Of a stretch of 64,000 nt of DNA, positions 1 through 9,661 are shown piece after piece. How positions within the stretch are numbered: position 1 is the stretch's first letter; the number at the start of each line of letters is the position of its first letter. The stretch is from Nostoc piscinale CENA21. Lineage in GTDB: Bacteria > Cyanobacteriota > Cyanobacteriia > Cyanobacteriales > Nostocaceae. Made by a program: the position numbers and the translations under genes. Location of the stretch: contig NZ_CP012036.1 in the NCBI RefSeq assembly GCF_001298445.1, positions 4,700,158-4,764,157 on the forward strand. Reading direction: 5' to 3'. Below the pieces are notes generated by a model. The model worked only from the letters and a program-made list of their open reading frames with translations. It did not search any database and had not been told where the DNA came from.

Positions 1-1068
1 GTTTGGCCAGGCTAATAAACCCTTGCGTCGCAGAAATAGCCAGTTAATTAATTTGGCAAATGTTGTTCCAACTCCTGGCAAATTTGCTAATAATCCTGGC
101 AAACCATCCCAAGAACGCATAGCGTCAAGCTGTTGAGTCGGCAATAACACAATCATTGGTACACCTAAAGAACCAAGTTCGGCTGTGTTTGCGCCGACTG
201 TAGTTAAGCAGATACTACATTGTGACAAGATGCTGTATGCAGGATTTTCTTGATGTAGTTCGACGTTTAATCCTTGGTTGGTTTTCAGTAGCGGGTACTC
301 ATGGTTTTGTTCTGGAATTATTAAAGAACCGCCAGAAAATTTAAAAGTTTCGACAAAAGAATTTTTTTGGGGATCAGCAAAGCTGGCTAAGGTTTGTAAA
401 TCTAAAGTTGGTGCAACTGGAATAATAAACTTGGTTTGGGGTAGTTGGGCGTGGATATATTCAGCAATAGCTAAAGTTAAAGGGACTCCCTGGGTGAGTT
501 TTGCAGCTTTTGAACCGGGGAGAATACCGATAAGTACTGAGTGCTGAGTGGGGAGTTGGGAGTTGGGAGTGGGAAGTGAGGTTTGGGCTTCTAGCATTAA
601 GTCGCCGACGACTGTGAATTTATGAGCGTATTTGGGGGAGACTTTTTGGGCGACTTGTGGTTTCATTACGCCGAAGCGGTCGATTAAATTATGCCAACGG
701 GCTTCCCATTCGGCGTAAACTACGGTATAATACCCGAGTTTTTTGCCAATAATCACCGGGAAAATCTGATCCCCACCGAGGAAAACGACAACGCCGTGGC
801 TTCTCCAGTCCCAATTGTCAGATGTTTTTCCCCAGAGTAAAAATTGCCAAAAATGTTCTACTCCTTGAACTCGATCAACTTCTGGGTAAGATAGAGCGAT
901 CGCTGCTTCTTTGCCACTAGCATTAGGACAAGGTGATAAAACTACAGAAATTCTGACTAAAGAACGGTCATCTCCTAGTTGTTGGCGTAATGCTTTGACG
1001 ACTGGACGCACCCAGGTTGTGATTTCTCCAGGGCCATTAGAAAGAATGAGAATATCTACTGGAGTCAT
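1..1068 (-). CDS. LpxB-related glycosyltransferase (lipid-A-disaccharide synthase-like), 3' end cut by window
   Basis: I translated the minus strand from the ATG at 1068 (MTPVDILILSNGPGEITTWV) and it stays open for 356 codons to the window edge. The opening SNGPGE, the GGDQIFPVIIGKK segment, the later LIGILPGSKAAKLT and the TTVGANTAELGSLGVPMIVL donor-binding region match the cyanobacterial family related to lipid-A-disaccharide synthase (GT19/GT-B fold). Cyanobacteria generally lack classical lipid A, so the acceptor sugar is unknown. An in-frame insertion of short tandem repeats at 548-580 encodes a low-complexity SLPTPNSQLPTQ stretch between two conserved blocks. The C-terminus is outside the window. 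The family call is firm; the exact reaction is inferred. Confidence 0.8.
   Translation of the reverse strand, partial: MTPVDILILSNGPGEITTWVRPVVKALRQQLGDDRSLVRISVVLSPCPNASGKEAAIALSYPEVDRVQGVEHFWQFLLWGKTSDNWDWRSHGVVVFLGGDQIFPVIIGKKLGYYTVVYAEWEARWHNLIDRFGVMKPQVAQKVSPKYAHKFTVVGDLMLEAQTSLPTPNSQLPTQHSVLIGILPGSKAAKLTQGVPLTLAIAEYIHAQLPQTKFIIPVAPTLDLQTLASFADPQKNSFVETFKFSGGSLIIPEQNHEYPLLKTNQGLNVELHQENPAYSILSQCSICLTTVGANTAELGSLGVPMIVLLPTQQLDAMRSWDGLPGLLANLPGVGTTFAKLINWLFLRRKGLLAWPN
548..580. repeat. Short tandem repeat (GGGAGTT type) inside a gene
   Basis: Tandem copies of TGGGAGT/TGGGGAGT lie inside the LpxB-like gene without breaking its frame. The same heptamer-type repeat is common between genes elsewhere in the window, for example near 26070. 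Read directly from the sequence. Confidence 0.8.
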
Positions 1069-1150
1069 GATTTATGGCAAAAGGCAAAAGGCAAAAGTAA
1101 GAATTGTTTTTAATATTAGTGGTATGTGTGAGTGCAGTTCTCTACTTCAA

Positions 1151-2509
1151 CTAACTAGATGGTAGGGGTTGTTGATTGTCGAGAGTTGAGCTACCAAGTG
1201 TCCGGGGTATTTGGACAGCCAAAACTGTCAGATTAATTGCCATATAAGCTACCAGCGACATCCACAGTAAGGAGTTATTGTGAATATACCAAGCGGCGAT
1301 CGCTACAGGTACAAAGCCACAACTAAAAGCAATTAAGACTGCATTGCGTAAGGTAGCGCCTTCTTTTAAACCAATAAAATAACCTTCTAACATAAAGGCA
1401 ATGGCGGTTAATCCCAACAATGGTAGCAACCAAATTGTATAAGTACTGATATGTTTGTTGACTTCGGCGTGATTAGTTAATAGCCCAAAAACTGTATCTG
1501 GAAACAGCACTGAAACAACAGCAAAACCCAAAGCAATCACTAAACTGGTCAATACAGAGACAGTCAGTAATGCACTCATTTGTTCTTTTGCACCTTTGCT
1601 GTAAAAGTTACCAGTCAGGGTTTGAGTTGTCATTCCCACACCTTGGACTGTGAACTGACTTAATAAAGCAATTTGTAAGAGCAAACCGTTCTCGGCTAAG
1701 ATTTCCGTTCCCATTGCTGCACTCAAGTTAGTGAAGATGGCATAGGTGGAAATCAGCACAACAAAGCGGATGAGAATATTACTTTTCAGCGCCACCGTAT
1801 CTTTGAGAGCCACCCAATCAAAAACTTCTTGGAAAGCTGCGGGTAATGTTTGCCAGGGAATAGTAAAGCTGGCATAGATAATGCCTGTTAATAATGCCAG
1901 ATATTGACTGATGGCTGTGGCTAGTCCAGCCCCCATACTTTCCCAACCCCAAAGCGAAATCATCAAATAGTCCAGCACCACATTCGAGCCATTACCAATC
2001 ACCGACATAGCGAGGACGACGCTATTCTTTTCTTGCCCCATAAACCAGCCAATTAAGACAAAATTCAGCAATACGGCTGGCGATCCCCAAATTCTGGCTT
2101 GAAAATAATCAGCCCCAGCAATTTCAATTTCTGGGGAACCGCTCAGAATTGTAAAGCCAATTTTTTGTAAGGGGTATTGTAACAACAAAATTAATAAGCC
2201 AATTCCCAAAGCAATCAAGCCACTGCGTATCCCCGCCAAGAGTACGGCTTTGTGGTCATCAAGTCCAACAGCTTGTGCAGTCAGCGCATTCACACTAGAA
2301 CGCAGGAATTTCAACACCCGATAAAGGTAGTCAAAAATAATTGTTGCTAAAATCACTCCTGCCAAGTGACGGATGTCTGCCAAGTGTCCCAAAAAGGCAA
2401 TATCTACCAAACCGGCTAAGGGAACCATCATGTTAGATAGCATACTAATGCTGGCCAGTTTGTAAAAGCGAGGCAGGAAGTTGTACTTGGGTGAGACCGC
2501 AATTGTCAT
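1151..2509 (-). CDS. MATE-family (DinF-like) multidrug/toxin efflux transporter
   Basis: This 452-residue, very hydrophobic protein has about twelve membrane segments and the MATE N-terminal block (NMMVPLAGLVDIAFLGHL), followed by SSVNALTAQAVG and the repeated-half architecture; the family is usually 440-480 residues. MATE proteins export organic cations or toxins in exchange for H+ or Na+. The closest grouping by eye is the DinF branch. It is preceded by the divergently read LpxB-like gene only after a short repeat-containing gap. The substrate cannot be inferred from sequence. The ATG at 2509 is followed directly by the amphipathic N-terminus expected for the family. Confidence 0.88.
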   Translation of the reverse strand: MTIAVSPKYNFLPRFYKLASISMLSNMMVPLAGLVDIAFLGHLADIRHLAGVILATIIFDYLYRVLKFLRSSVNALTAQAVGLDDHKAVLLAGIRSGLIALGIGLLILLLQYPLQKIGFTILSGSPEIEIAGADYFQARIWGSPAVLLNFVLIGWFMGQEKNSVVLAMSVIGNGSNVVLDYLMISLWGWESMGAGLATAISQYLALLTGIIYASFTIPWQTLPAAFQEVFDWVALKDTVALKSNILIRFVVLISTYAIFTNLSAAMGTEILAENGLLLQIALLSQFTVQGVGMTTQTLTGNFYSKGAKEQMSALLTVSVLTSLVIALGFAVVSVLFPDTVFGLLTNHAEVNKHISTYTIWLLPLLGLTAIAFMLEGYFIGLKEGATLRNAVLIAFSCGFVPVAIAAWYIHNNSLLWMSLVAYMAINLTVLAVQIPRTLGSSTLDNQQPLPSS

Positions 2510-2606
2510 AGATTGTTGTCTGTACTGGAATTTATCTTCCAGTCTGAACTATTTCAGGAGGAAATGACATATCATATCGTGTCAGGTGAAAGAATGATCA
2601 TTCATG

Positions 2607-2675
2607 AAGGGTGCAAGGTATAGGGGTGTAAGGGTTTTGCTTACTTACACCCTACACCCTTATCCCCTTACACCC
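2607..2675. repeat. Inverted GGGTGTAAGG repeat, hairpin-forming
   Basis: GGGTGTAAGG at 2624-2633 pairs with CCTTACACCC at 2666-2675, within a longer run of G-rich then C-rich heptamer repeats. It sits between the MATE gene and the metalloprotease gene and could end transcription of the latter, although it has no clear T tract. Related copies occur near 9382, 17739 and 30298. Confidence 0.6.
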
Positions 2676-2711
2676 AATCTCAACAACTAACCTTTGTACC
2701 TCAGCCCCTAG

Positions 2712-5630
2712 TTAATTTCCTTGCAATGGTGCATTCAAGGCTTTTTCAATGCGATCGCGTGTTTCAAGAATATGGGCTTTGCTATATTCATCTTGAGAGC
2801 TTACCTGCGCGAGTTTTTCATCTAATTGCTTGAGTTTGTACCAAGCTAAAGTCCGCGCATCTTCTGGGACATTATCTTTCCGCAACACCATCCCAATTAA
2901 GATATCGAGGTATTCTCGTTGCAAACCTCGTCGCATACTGGAGATTTGCAAAGCAGATTTTTGGGGTTTGAGGATTTCTGTCCAAATCCCTGATTGCAAA
3001 GTGTCAAATAATTCAGGTAATGTCAGTGCTTGTCCTGATTGAGCTTTGAGTTCCAAATCTTTGAGGCGGTAGAGGCGATCGCTTGAAAGTAAATCGCGTA
3101 AAACCGCACTCTGCAAGAATAAAACCAACTCATGAATCGGATAATCTAAACGTCCTACGCGGGGATAGCTGCCCCAATGCCGCCAACGTGAAGGTGCTAA
3201 TTTATTCAATAAGTCTGGAGAAAATTTTAAGGCATCTTCGGCAAACACATACTTTTGCAGGGTTTTTAAAGCTTGCCTTTGTTCTTCTACGGGGACTGGT
3301 TGAAATGGTAAACGATTTTGTCCACTCAGTTTACTAGAGTCCACATCAGCACCTTTGATGCGGTAAAAAGACTGTCCCCCAATGTATTTACTAACATAAT
3401 AAATTTGCTGAAAATAATTACCCAACACTGTACTAAAGCGTTCACTGACATCGCTGTAGCTTTCCCCAGCCGTCGGATAACCCCGGTTGAGACGTTCCCA
3501 CATCAGCCGCGAATTATCTAACTGCCATTGGGCATAAACCAGTACGTTATTACTGTTGTCCCAAGCATCGGCGGTGGGGTCGAGGTCATAAACATCTTCG
3601 TCTGTGGAATAACTCAACTCTGGTTTAGAGGATTGGTTGGCAATTTCTTGCAACAATGGTTTTTCGGCAATAGGAGTACTGGCCTTAGTGGAAATATAAC
3701 CATATTGAATTGCCCATTCATCATAAGCCCCCACTGCACTCGGAAAATAATCGCCCTGCTTTGTGCCTTGGGGTGCAATATTCGGGGGAATATAATCCAT
3801 CACCGAAGCTGTCAAACCTTTACGGTGGGTGACATCTTTATTGTTCATCTCCTGGGGTGGTAGCAGGGTACTACCGCGAAAGTTATGGCGCAAACCCAGT
3901 GTATGACCAACTTCGTGGGCAATAATTAACCGTAAATATTGATTGATATATTCTTTTTGTTGGTCTTGGCTGGGTGTACCATCTTTTAACAGTGTCATTG
4001 CCAAAGAACCAAAGGCAAATTGATTAGCGGCTTCCATGCCATAACACAAATCATATTCCCCAGCGAGTTTTGATAAATTGCGGAGTAAGCCATTTTCTTT
4101 AGGCTGGGAATTTTCGCCACCACAAAGAAAGCGATTTTGCATCCAAGCTGATAAAGATGTGCGATTTTGGTTTTGGTTCGGTTGGACAATTTTGCGATAT
4201 TCACTTTTTAATGCCCGCACAAAACTCGCATCAACTAAAATATCTGCATCTAAAATTTCTCCGGTGAGGGGGTTAACACGGGATGGCCCCATTGCAAAAT
4301 AACCATCGACGGTGTTTATCCAGCGAATTGTGTTGTAGCGAATATCTGCCGGGTCCCAAGTGGCGTTATCTGGCATTTGTTTGGCTTCAATGGCATCTTT
4401 AAATCCGGCTTTGAGGAAGGCTTGATTCCACATTAAGATGCCTTCTTGAATGGCATCACGGTATTCTAAAGGAACTGCATTATCAATCCAGAAAACAATC
4501 GGTTTTTTGGGGCGGGAAATCGCGGCTGTGGGGTCGGCTTTTTCTAAATTCCAGCGATTAATATAACGCACAAAAGGATCGCCACTATCTTTGGTTAAAT
4601 CTTGGTAAGCGGTGATGAAATAACCAACTCGTTCATCTGCTAAACGTGGGCGGTAATTATTATTAGGTAATTGTGAGAGACTGTAATGGACACGCAAGGT
4701 AAAGCCACGGTCATCAGCCAGAGAGGCGAAATTCAGCCGTTGATTATCTCGAATGCTACTTGCACTACTAGAAAAATTTAATACTGACTCAATTTCGATG
4801 TTGTAGGGAAAAGCTTTGGCATTACCGAAGTATGATTGGTCTGTGGTGGCAGTCACACCCAAACTCGCTGATAATCCTGCTAAGTCAGAAAGTAGCAAAT
4901 CACTCAAGTCAACAAGGATAGTTTTGCGTTGGGGATGAATGCTTTTGATGGGTAGCATGTAGAGAATCGAATCGCTAAATGACCGGGCAAGCGATCGCGC
5001 TTGGGGATCTCCTTCCCGCGTGCGAAAATTAACATTACGCACCACAAAGTGTAATTTGTCATCCACCCTCTGCCAATAAAACAAAAAATCTTGCAAAGGT
5101 ATACCACTGTAAATACCACGTTCGCCAATTCCCGATTCCAGGGTGGCTGTAGCTAAGAAATTATTATTTAATTGTTCTGGTTTAATTTCCAGATAAATTT
5201 TATTCTTTTTGGTACTGCGATAGATGGTGAATAATCCCTCTTTTTTTTCTGTATCTTTAACTACTTCATCAAAGGCTTGTAAATCATCCTTAGTTGCTGG
5301 TTTTGCCTGTGAAGTCGGCTTTTTTTCTTGTTGATTGCTGGGTTTAGCAACTTCTAAAAATGGCTGTTTGTCTGCTTGTTTGAGGTTGTTAACTACCCAA
5401 GTAAAAGGCTGACTTTCGACTTTTTTATCTTGATTAATCACCCAAACTTGCGGTGATGGTAGTTTTTTCCAGGCAGGGTTTGTGCTATTTTTGTTAGGCG
5501 TAACTTCTGCAATCTGGTTAACACGTACAGCTTTTGTGTCTTTGTAACTACGTGGCGACTCAGCATTGGCAGTTGCTATCCCTAATAAGAATCCGTGCAA
5601 CAAAATTACATAAAAAGTTACTTTATTCAT
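2712..5630 (-). CDS. Secreted zinc-dependent metalloprotease (DUF5117/DUF4953 type)
   Basis: This 972-residue protein has an N-terminal signal peptide (hydrophobic VILLHGFLLGIATANA), a Lys/Gln-rich linker of about 100 residues, then the large all-beta domain typical of DUF5117 metalloproteases. The extended zinc site AHEVGHTLGLRHNF (HExxHxxGxxH) lies near residue 570, followed by the Met-turn-like SVMDYIPPN. The whole length fits the bacterial zinc-dependent metalloprotease family with C-terminal DUF4953. It is probably exported to periplasm or medium and degrades proteins; the natural substrate is unknown. It is a single gene facing away from the EamA transporter gene, with its own AT-rich upstream region. 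Confidence 0.9.
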   Translation of the reverse strand: MNKVTFYVILLHGFLLGIATANAESPRSYKDTKAVRVNQIAEVTPNKNSTNPAWKKLPSPQVWVINQDKKVESQPFTWVVNNLKQADKQPFLEVAKPSNQQEKKPTSQAKPATKDDLQAFDEVVKDTEKKEGLFTIYRSTKKNKIYLEIKPEQLNNNFLATATLESGIGERGIYSGIPLQDFLFYWQRVDDKLHFVVRNVNFRTREGDPQARSLARSFSDSILYMLPIKSIHPQRKTILVDLSDLLLSDLAGLSASLGVTATTDQSYFGNAKAFPYNIEIESVLNFSSSASSIRDNQRLNFASLADDRGFTLRVHYSLSQLPNNNYRPRLADERVGYFITAYQDLTKDSGDPFVRYINRWNLEKADPTAAISRPKKPIVFWIDNAVPLEYRDAIQEGILMWNQAFLKAGFKDAIEAKQMPDNATWDPADIRYNTIRWINTVDGYFAMGPSRVNPLTGEILDADILVDASFVRALKSEYRKIVQPNQNQNRTSLSAWMQNRFLCGGENSQPKENGLLRNLSKLAGEYDLCYGMEAANQFAFGSLAMTLLKDGTPSQDQQKEYINQYLRLIIAHEVGHTLGLRHNFRGSTLLPPQEMNNKDVTHRKGLTASVMDYIPPNIAPQGTKQGDYFPSAVGAYDEWAIQYGYISTKASTPIAEKPLLQEIANQSSKPELSYSTDEDVYDLDPTADAWDNSNNVLVYAQWQLDNSRLMWERLNRGYPTAGESYSDVSERFSTVLGNYFQQIYYVSKYIGGQSFYRIKGADVDSSKLSGQNRLPFQPVPVEEQRQALKTLQKYVFAEDALKFSPDLLNKLAPSRWRHWGSYPRVGRLDYPIHELVLFLQSAVLRDLLSSDRLYRLKDLELKAQSGQALTLPELFDTLQSGIWTEILKPQKSALQISSMRRGLQREYLDILIGMVLRKDNVPEDARTLAWYKLKQLDEKLAQVSSQDEYSKAHILETRDRIEKALNAPLQGN

Positions 5631-6059
5631 TTAGTTCCGCCCTGATAAGATTTACGAGTTAATTTTTAATTTTGACAAATGAAATTTTTGGCTGCCATCA
5701 GTAAAAGCAACCTAAAAAGACCTGGAGTTGTCTGAAATTTACAAACAGACTTTTGGCTTCAGTTTTTTGGATTATTATCTAGTTGTAGAGTATTGTTCCT
5801 AACAGTTCCTTAGCGAATCAATAGTAAGTATGATTGTGTCACCAGAAAAATCAAGATATTGGTAAAAATTACACAATTTTGGCGAATAATTTTCAAAAAT
5901 ATAAATTTCCTGATAAATAATAACTGTTAAACCTAAAAATAAATTATTACTGCCTGAAATTTAGCTTTAATTCAGTACTTTCGTCAATAAGATATACATA
6001 CTACTTTATACTTCTATCTTTTGGATTTTCTGTTAGAAAATTTTTCATACCTTAACTGC
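5631..6059. other. Intergenic region between divergent genes
   Basis: AT-rich 430-bp gap that must hold the promoters of the leftward metalloprotease gene and the rightward EamA gene. I see no ORF with family character, no strong hairpin and no recognised operator. Confidence 0.5.
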
Positions 6060-6987
6060 ATGTCATTACATCAAAACTCTGGCCGCTGGCGTTTAGGGCT
6101 GGCATTATCTCTACTGGCTGTTTTATTGTGGGGAATTTTACCAATCGCGCTGGCGATAACACTGCAAGCACTTGATGTCTATACGGTGATTTGGTTTCGG
6201 TTTTTACTGTCATTTGTGTTACTAAGTGTATATTTAGGAACGCGTGGCGAGTTACCAAAGTTACGTCAATGGCGTTCTCAGACTTGGAAGTTATTGGCGA
6301 TCGCTACAATTATGTTAGGAGCTAATTACTTCTTTTTCATGCAGGGTTTGGCGTTAACATCTCCAGCCAACGCAGAAGTATTAATTCAATTAGCAACTTT
6401 GTTATTAGGCTTGGGTGGGTTAGTGATTTTTCACGAACGTTACACACTCAACCAATGGCTTGGGGTTGGTGTATTAATTTGTGGTTATATAATATTTTTC
6501 CGCGACCAAATCACTAATTTAATTACCGCACACAGCACATATATTTTTGGTAGTGGTTTGATAGTTTTAGGTGCAGCAGTTTGGGCTATTTACGCTTTAG
6601 CACAAAAGCAGTTATTACAATCATTATCTTCGCCCCATATCATGATGATGATTTATGGCGGTGCGGCTTTATTATTGACACCTTTGGCAAAACCAGACAC
6701 TCTTTTAAAATTAAATAATTTACAGCTAGGGATGTTAATTTTTTTGTGCTTTTAATACTTTAATTGCTTATGGTGCCTTTGCCGAATCATTAGAACATTG
6801 GGAAGCATCCCGCGTCAGTGCTGTGTTGACTTTAGCGCCGATTGTGACCTTAATTGCTGTTGAGTTAGTAGCAATATTAATACCTGGATTGATTCCCGCA
6901 GAAAATATCACCCTGACTGGTACGATTGGTGCAGTGTTGGTAGTCGCTGGTTCGATGGCGATCGCTTTAGGAAAAAAAGCTCAGTAG
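6060..6987 (+). pseudogene. EamA/DMT-family permease, frameshifted near 6750
   Basis: Translation from ATG 6060 (MSLHQNSGRWRLGLALSLLA) gives two EamA repeats with about ten membrane helices. The first frame stops at 6755 (LIFLCF then stop). Dropping one T from the TTTT run at 6749-6754 continues in the family sequence NTLIAYGAFAESLEHWEASR through VLTLAPIVTLIAVE to the stop at 6985-6987. Total length (about 308 residues) then matches the drug/metabolite transporter superfamily. The upstream in-frame codons from 6021 are less likely to be translated. Because the sequence on both sides is intact, a homopolymer error is as likely as a real mutation. The substrate is unknown. Confidence 0.8.
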
Positions 6988-7085
6988 ATAGGCACAAATA
7001 AACCAAACTATGTAAAGAAAATGAATTAGCTTAAAACCCTCATCCCTTTTTCCTCCTGCCTCCTGCCTTTCAACTCCTGCCTTCT

Positions 7086-7448
7086 TCAATCACGAGTCAA
7101 TAGTTCTAGGTTATGTCCATTTGGGTCATAGAAATAAAAACCGCGCCCACCTTGGCGATGATTAATTTCGCCTTTGTGTTGGTGCATAGGGTCACTAGTA
7201 TACTCCAAACCAGCTTGTTTGACTCTAGCAAAGATGGTGTCAAATTCCTCATCACTAACATGAAAAGCATAATGATGAGATTCAAAAGAGTTTCTGTCAT
7301 CAAAATCGAGTGTTAATGTGTCATTCACTCGCACCGCAGCAAAATGACCAGCAGGTTCAACTTTTAAACCAAAAATATCAGCAAAGAACTGGGCAGATGC
7401 TTGTTTGTCATGAGCAGGAACTATAGTGTGATTCAAAGAGATAGTCAT
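7086..7448 (-). CDS. VOC-family (glyoxalase/bleomycin-resistance fold) protein
   Basis: 120 residues with the paired beta-alpha-beta-beta-beta modules of the vicinal oxygen chelate superfamily: LNHTIVPAHDKQASAQFFAD at the start, then HYAFHVSDEEFD and the closing GFYFYDPNGHNLELLT. The His of LNHTIV and the Glu of LELLT sit where the metal ligands usually are. Such proteins act as lyases, dioxygenases or resistance proteins; no specific substrate can be read. It appears to be a lone gene, and a repeat-rich gap separates it from purH. Confidence 0.85.
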   Translation of the reverse strand: MTISLNHTIVPAHDKQASAQFFADIFGLKVEPAGHFAAVRVNDTLTLDFDDRNSFESHHYAFHVSDEEFDTIFARVKQAGLEYTSDPMHQHKGEINHRQGGRGFYFYDPNGHNLELLTRD

Positions 7449-7824
7449 AATTTTTTACATCTGAGGTTGTTTTTAGGTTTATTTCTAGAATGGCTGATGA
7501 AACTTGATTCTGCCCTCTTCATTTCGATAGGATTTATCTAGCTTGCAGCAGACGATTACAATCGCGGCTAAATAAACGAAGCCTACCCACGTAGGCTCAA
7601 AACCAAGAATTTTCAAAGTCAAGCGAAGGCAGAAGACAGGAGGCAAGAGGTAGAAGGAGGAGAAAGCCACCCACAAAGGGCGGGGCTTGAACCCAACAAG
7701 CATTTTTTTCCCTTCTGCCCTCTGCCTTTCTTCGTCAATAGAGATGGACTTATTTTTTTATGATCTTGAAGTGAACCAAGGGTTATGCAAAAATTGGGGT
7801 CTTTCGCATCTGAGGAATTGAGAC
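7449..7824. other. Intergenic region with short repeats and a hairpin
   Basis: A perfect short hairpin, AGCCTAC (7580-7586) with GTAGGCT (7591-7597), is followed by short repeats of the AGAAGGAGG type and by AAAGCCACCCACAAAGGG. No credible gene. It should include the purH promoter; no recognisable regulator site was found. Confidence 0.5.
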
Positions 7825-9465
7825 ATGGCGCGTCTAGCACTGCTGAGTGTATCTAACAAAACTGGTTTAATTGACCTAGCTCGTAGCTTGGTAGAAGAAT
7901 TTGCATTTGATATCATCAGCAGTGGGGGAACAGCTAAAGCCCTCAAGGATGCGGGAATACCAGTAACGAAGGTTTCTGATTACACTGGTTCGCCGGAAAT
8001 TTTGGGTGGAAGGGTAAAAACGCTACATCCGCGCATTCATGGCGGAATTTTGGCACGGCGGGACGTTCCTCAAGATATTACAGATTTAGAAAATAACCAA
8101 ATTCGCCCAATTGATTTGGTGGTAGTCAATCTTTACCCGTTTGAGGAGACTATTGGTAAACCTGGGGTGACATTAGCTGAAGCTGTGGAACAAATTGATA
8201 TTGGTGGCCCGGCGATGTTGCGGGCATCATCCAAGAATTTTGCTCATCTGACGGTATTATGTGATCCGGCGCAGTATGATGAATATCTGCAAGAGTTACG
8301 GCAAAATAATGGTGAAGCTTCCTTAGAATTTCGCCAAAAAGCAGCCTTAAAAGGATTTTTACATACGGCGAGTTATGATCAGGCGATCGCATCTTATCTT
8401 GCAGGTACACCAAAACATACCCTCAGTGGTACAGAATTACAATCTCTGCGTTACGGCGAGAACCCCCATCAAAGTGCGGCTTGGTATCAAACTGGCGCTA
8501 CACCCACAGGATGGGCAGCCGCCAAAAAACTCCAAGGTAAGGAACTCAGCTACAATAACTTAGTTGACTTAGAAGCAGCACGGCGAATTATTGCTGAGTT
8601 TACCGACACACCAGCCGCAACCATCATTAAACATACTAATCCCTGCGGTACAGCTTTGGGCGATACCATTGTCGAAGCTTATCAAAAAGCTTTTAATGCC
8701 GATTCGACTTCCGCCTTTGGGGGAATTGTGGCTTTAAACCGTTCCATTGATGCAGCGACAGCCAGCGAGTTAACTAAAACATTTTTAGAATGTGTGGTTG
8801 CGCCTGACTGTGACGCAGAAGCACAAAAAATACTCTCGAAGAAAACCAATTTACGGGTTTTGACATTAGCAGATTTGAGTAGTGGCCCGAAAACTTTAGT
8901 TAAACAAATTGCTGGCGGTTTCTTAGTACAAGCTGCGGATGATATTGTGGCTGATACAAGTAAATGGCAAGTGGTAACAGAAGTGCAACCTACCCCTGAC
9001 CAGTTAGGCGAATTGCTGTTTGCATGGAAAGTCTGCAAGCATGTTAAATCTAATGCCATTGTACTCACAAGCGATCGCACTACTCTTGGTGTTGGTGCAG
9101 GTCAAATGAACCGCGTTGGTTCTGCTAAAATTGCTCTCGAACAAGCTGGTGACAAAGCGAAAGGCGCAACTCTCGCTAGTGACGGATTTTTCCCCTTTGA
9201 TGATACTATCAGAGCCGCCGCCGCCGCCGGAATTACTGCCATTGTCCAACCAGGAGGTAGTTTGCGCGACCAAGATTCTATCAAAGCAGCTAATGAACTG
9301 GGTTTAGTAATGGTTTTGACAGGAGTAAGGCACTTTTTTACATTAATAAGGATTGATGCACAAAGGTTATTTGTGGAGATTGGGTGTAAGGGTTTAAGGG
9401 TGCAAGGGTGTAATGTTACACCCAATCACAACCAAAAATTTTGGGTGCTAACTCAATCCAGATAG
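7825..9465 (+). CDS. purH: Bifunctional AICAR transformylase/IMP cyclohydrolase (PurH), native stop probably 9346
   Basis: Catalyses the last two steps of de novo IMP synthesis: formylation of AICAR with 10-formyl-THF, then ring closure. The N-terminal MGS-like cyclohydrolase domain opens ALLSVSNKTGLIDLARSL and contains SSGGTAKAL and GGRVKTLHPRIHGGIL. The transformylase domain holds the LRYGENPHQSAA, IIKHTNPCG, SNAIVLTSDRTTLGVGAGQM and GFFPFDDTI motifs. The family ends ...TGVRHFLH-stop; here a run of six T at 9334-9339 (five expected) turns this into RHFFTLIRID and adds about 40 residues encoded by a GGGTGTAAGG repeat. With one T fewer, the stop is TAA at 9344-9346. The tail is therefore probably an artefact or a new mutation. 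A Yfr2-like sRNA follows. Confidence 0.93.
   Translation: MARLALLSVSNKTGLIDLARSLVEEFAFDIISSGGTAKALKDAGIPVTKVSDYTGSPEILGGRVKTLHPRIHGGILARRDVPQDITDLENNQIRPIDLVVVNLYPFEETIGKPGVTLAEAVEQIDIGGPAMLRASSKNFAHLTVLCDPAQYDEYLQELRQNNGEASLEFRQKAALKGFLHTASYDQAIASYLAGTPKHTLSGTELQSLRYGENPHQSAAWYQTGATPTGWAAAKKLQGKELSYNNLVDLEAARRIIAEFTDTPAATIIKHTNPCGTALGDTIVEAYQKAFNADSTSAFGGIVALNRSIDAATASELTKTFLECVVAPDCDAEAQKILSKKTNLRVLTLADLSSGPKTLVKQIAGGFLVQAADDIVADTSKWQVVTEVQPTPDQLGELLFAWKVCKHVKSNAIVLTSDRTTLGVGAGQMNRVGSAKIALEQAGDKAKGATLASDGFFPFDDTIRAAAAAGITAIVQPGGSLRDQDSIKAANELGLVMVLTGVRHFFTLIRIDAQRLFVEIGCKGLRVQGCNVTPNHNQKFWVLTQSR
9382..9423. repeat. GGGTGTAAGGG-type tandem repeat ending in an inverted copy
   Basis: Four degenerate heptamer copies (GGGTGTAAGGGTTTAAGGGT and on) end in GTAATGTTACACCC, so the outer TGGGTGTAA and TTACACCC can pair. 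It lies just after the expected purH stop and may act as its transcription end. Confidence 0.6.
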
Positions 9466-9524
9466 TGCAGTTATCAAAGTGTCACTCATAACACTTGCCC
9501 TTATTTAACGGTGGTGTTATTCTC

Positions 9525-9598
9525 TAGTTGTGTGAGGAGCAAGTTGAAATTAAAGAGCGTCTGGGGTGGAAACACGGCAACACTCCCAGACGCTTTTT
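9525..9598 (+). ncRNA. yfr2: Yfr2-family small RNA, copy 1
   Basis: A roughly 75-nt element found three times in this window. It begins CTAGTTGTGTGAGGAGCAAG, whose GTGTGAGGAG is complementary to the CUCCUCACAC core of cyanobacterial Yfr1. It ends in a strong terminator: AGCGTCTGGG (9556-9565) pairs with CCCAGACGCT (9585-9594) and is followed by five T. The loop carries GTGGAAACACGGCAACAC, conserved in all three copies. Published work describes Yfr2 RNAs as having a motif nearly complementary to Yfr1 and conserved loop motifs. My identification rests on memory of that motif plus the three-copy conservation. TTATTCT just upstream could be the -10 box. Confidence 0.7.
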
Positions 9599-9661
9599 AG
9601 TATTTATCCTGATTTTATGTAACCATCAAGAATACATGGCACTTTTTGAAATCAGTGGCTT

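Noticed and set aside
9347..9465. New C-terminal domain of PurH
   Set aside because: Composed of repeat sequence and present only because of one extra T in a homopolymer.
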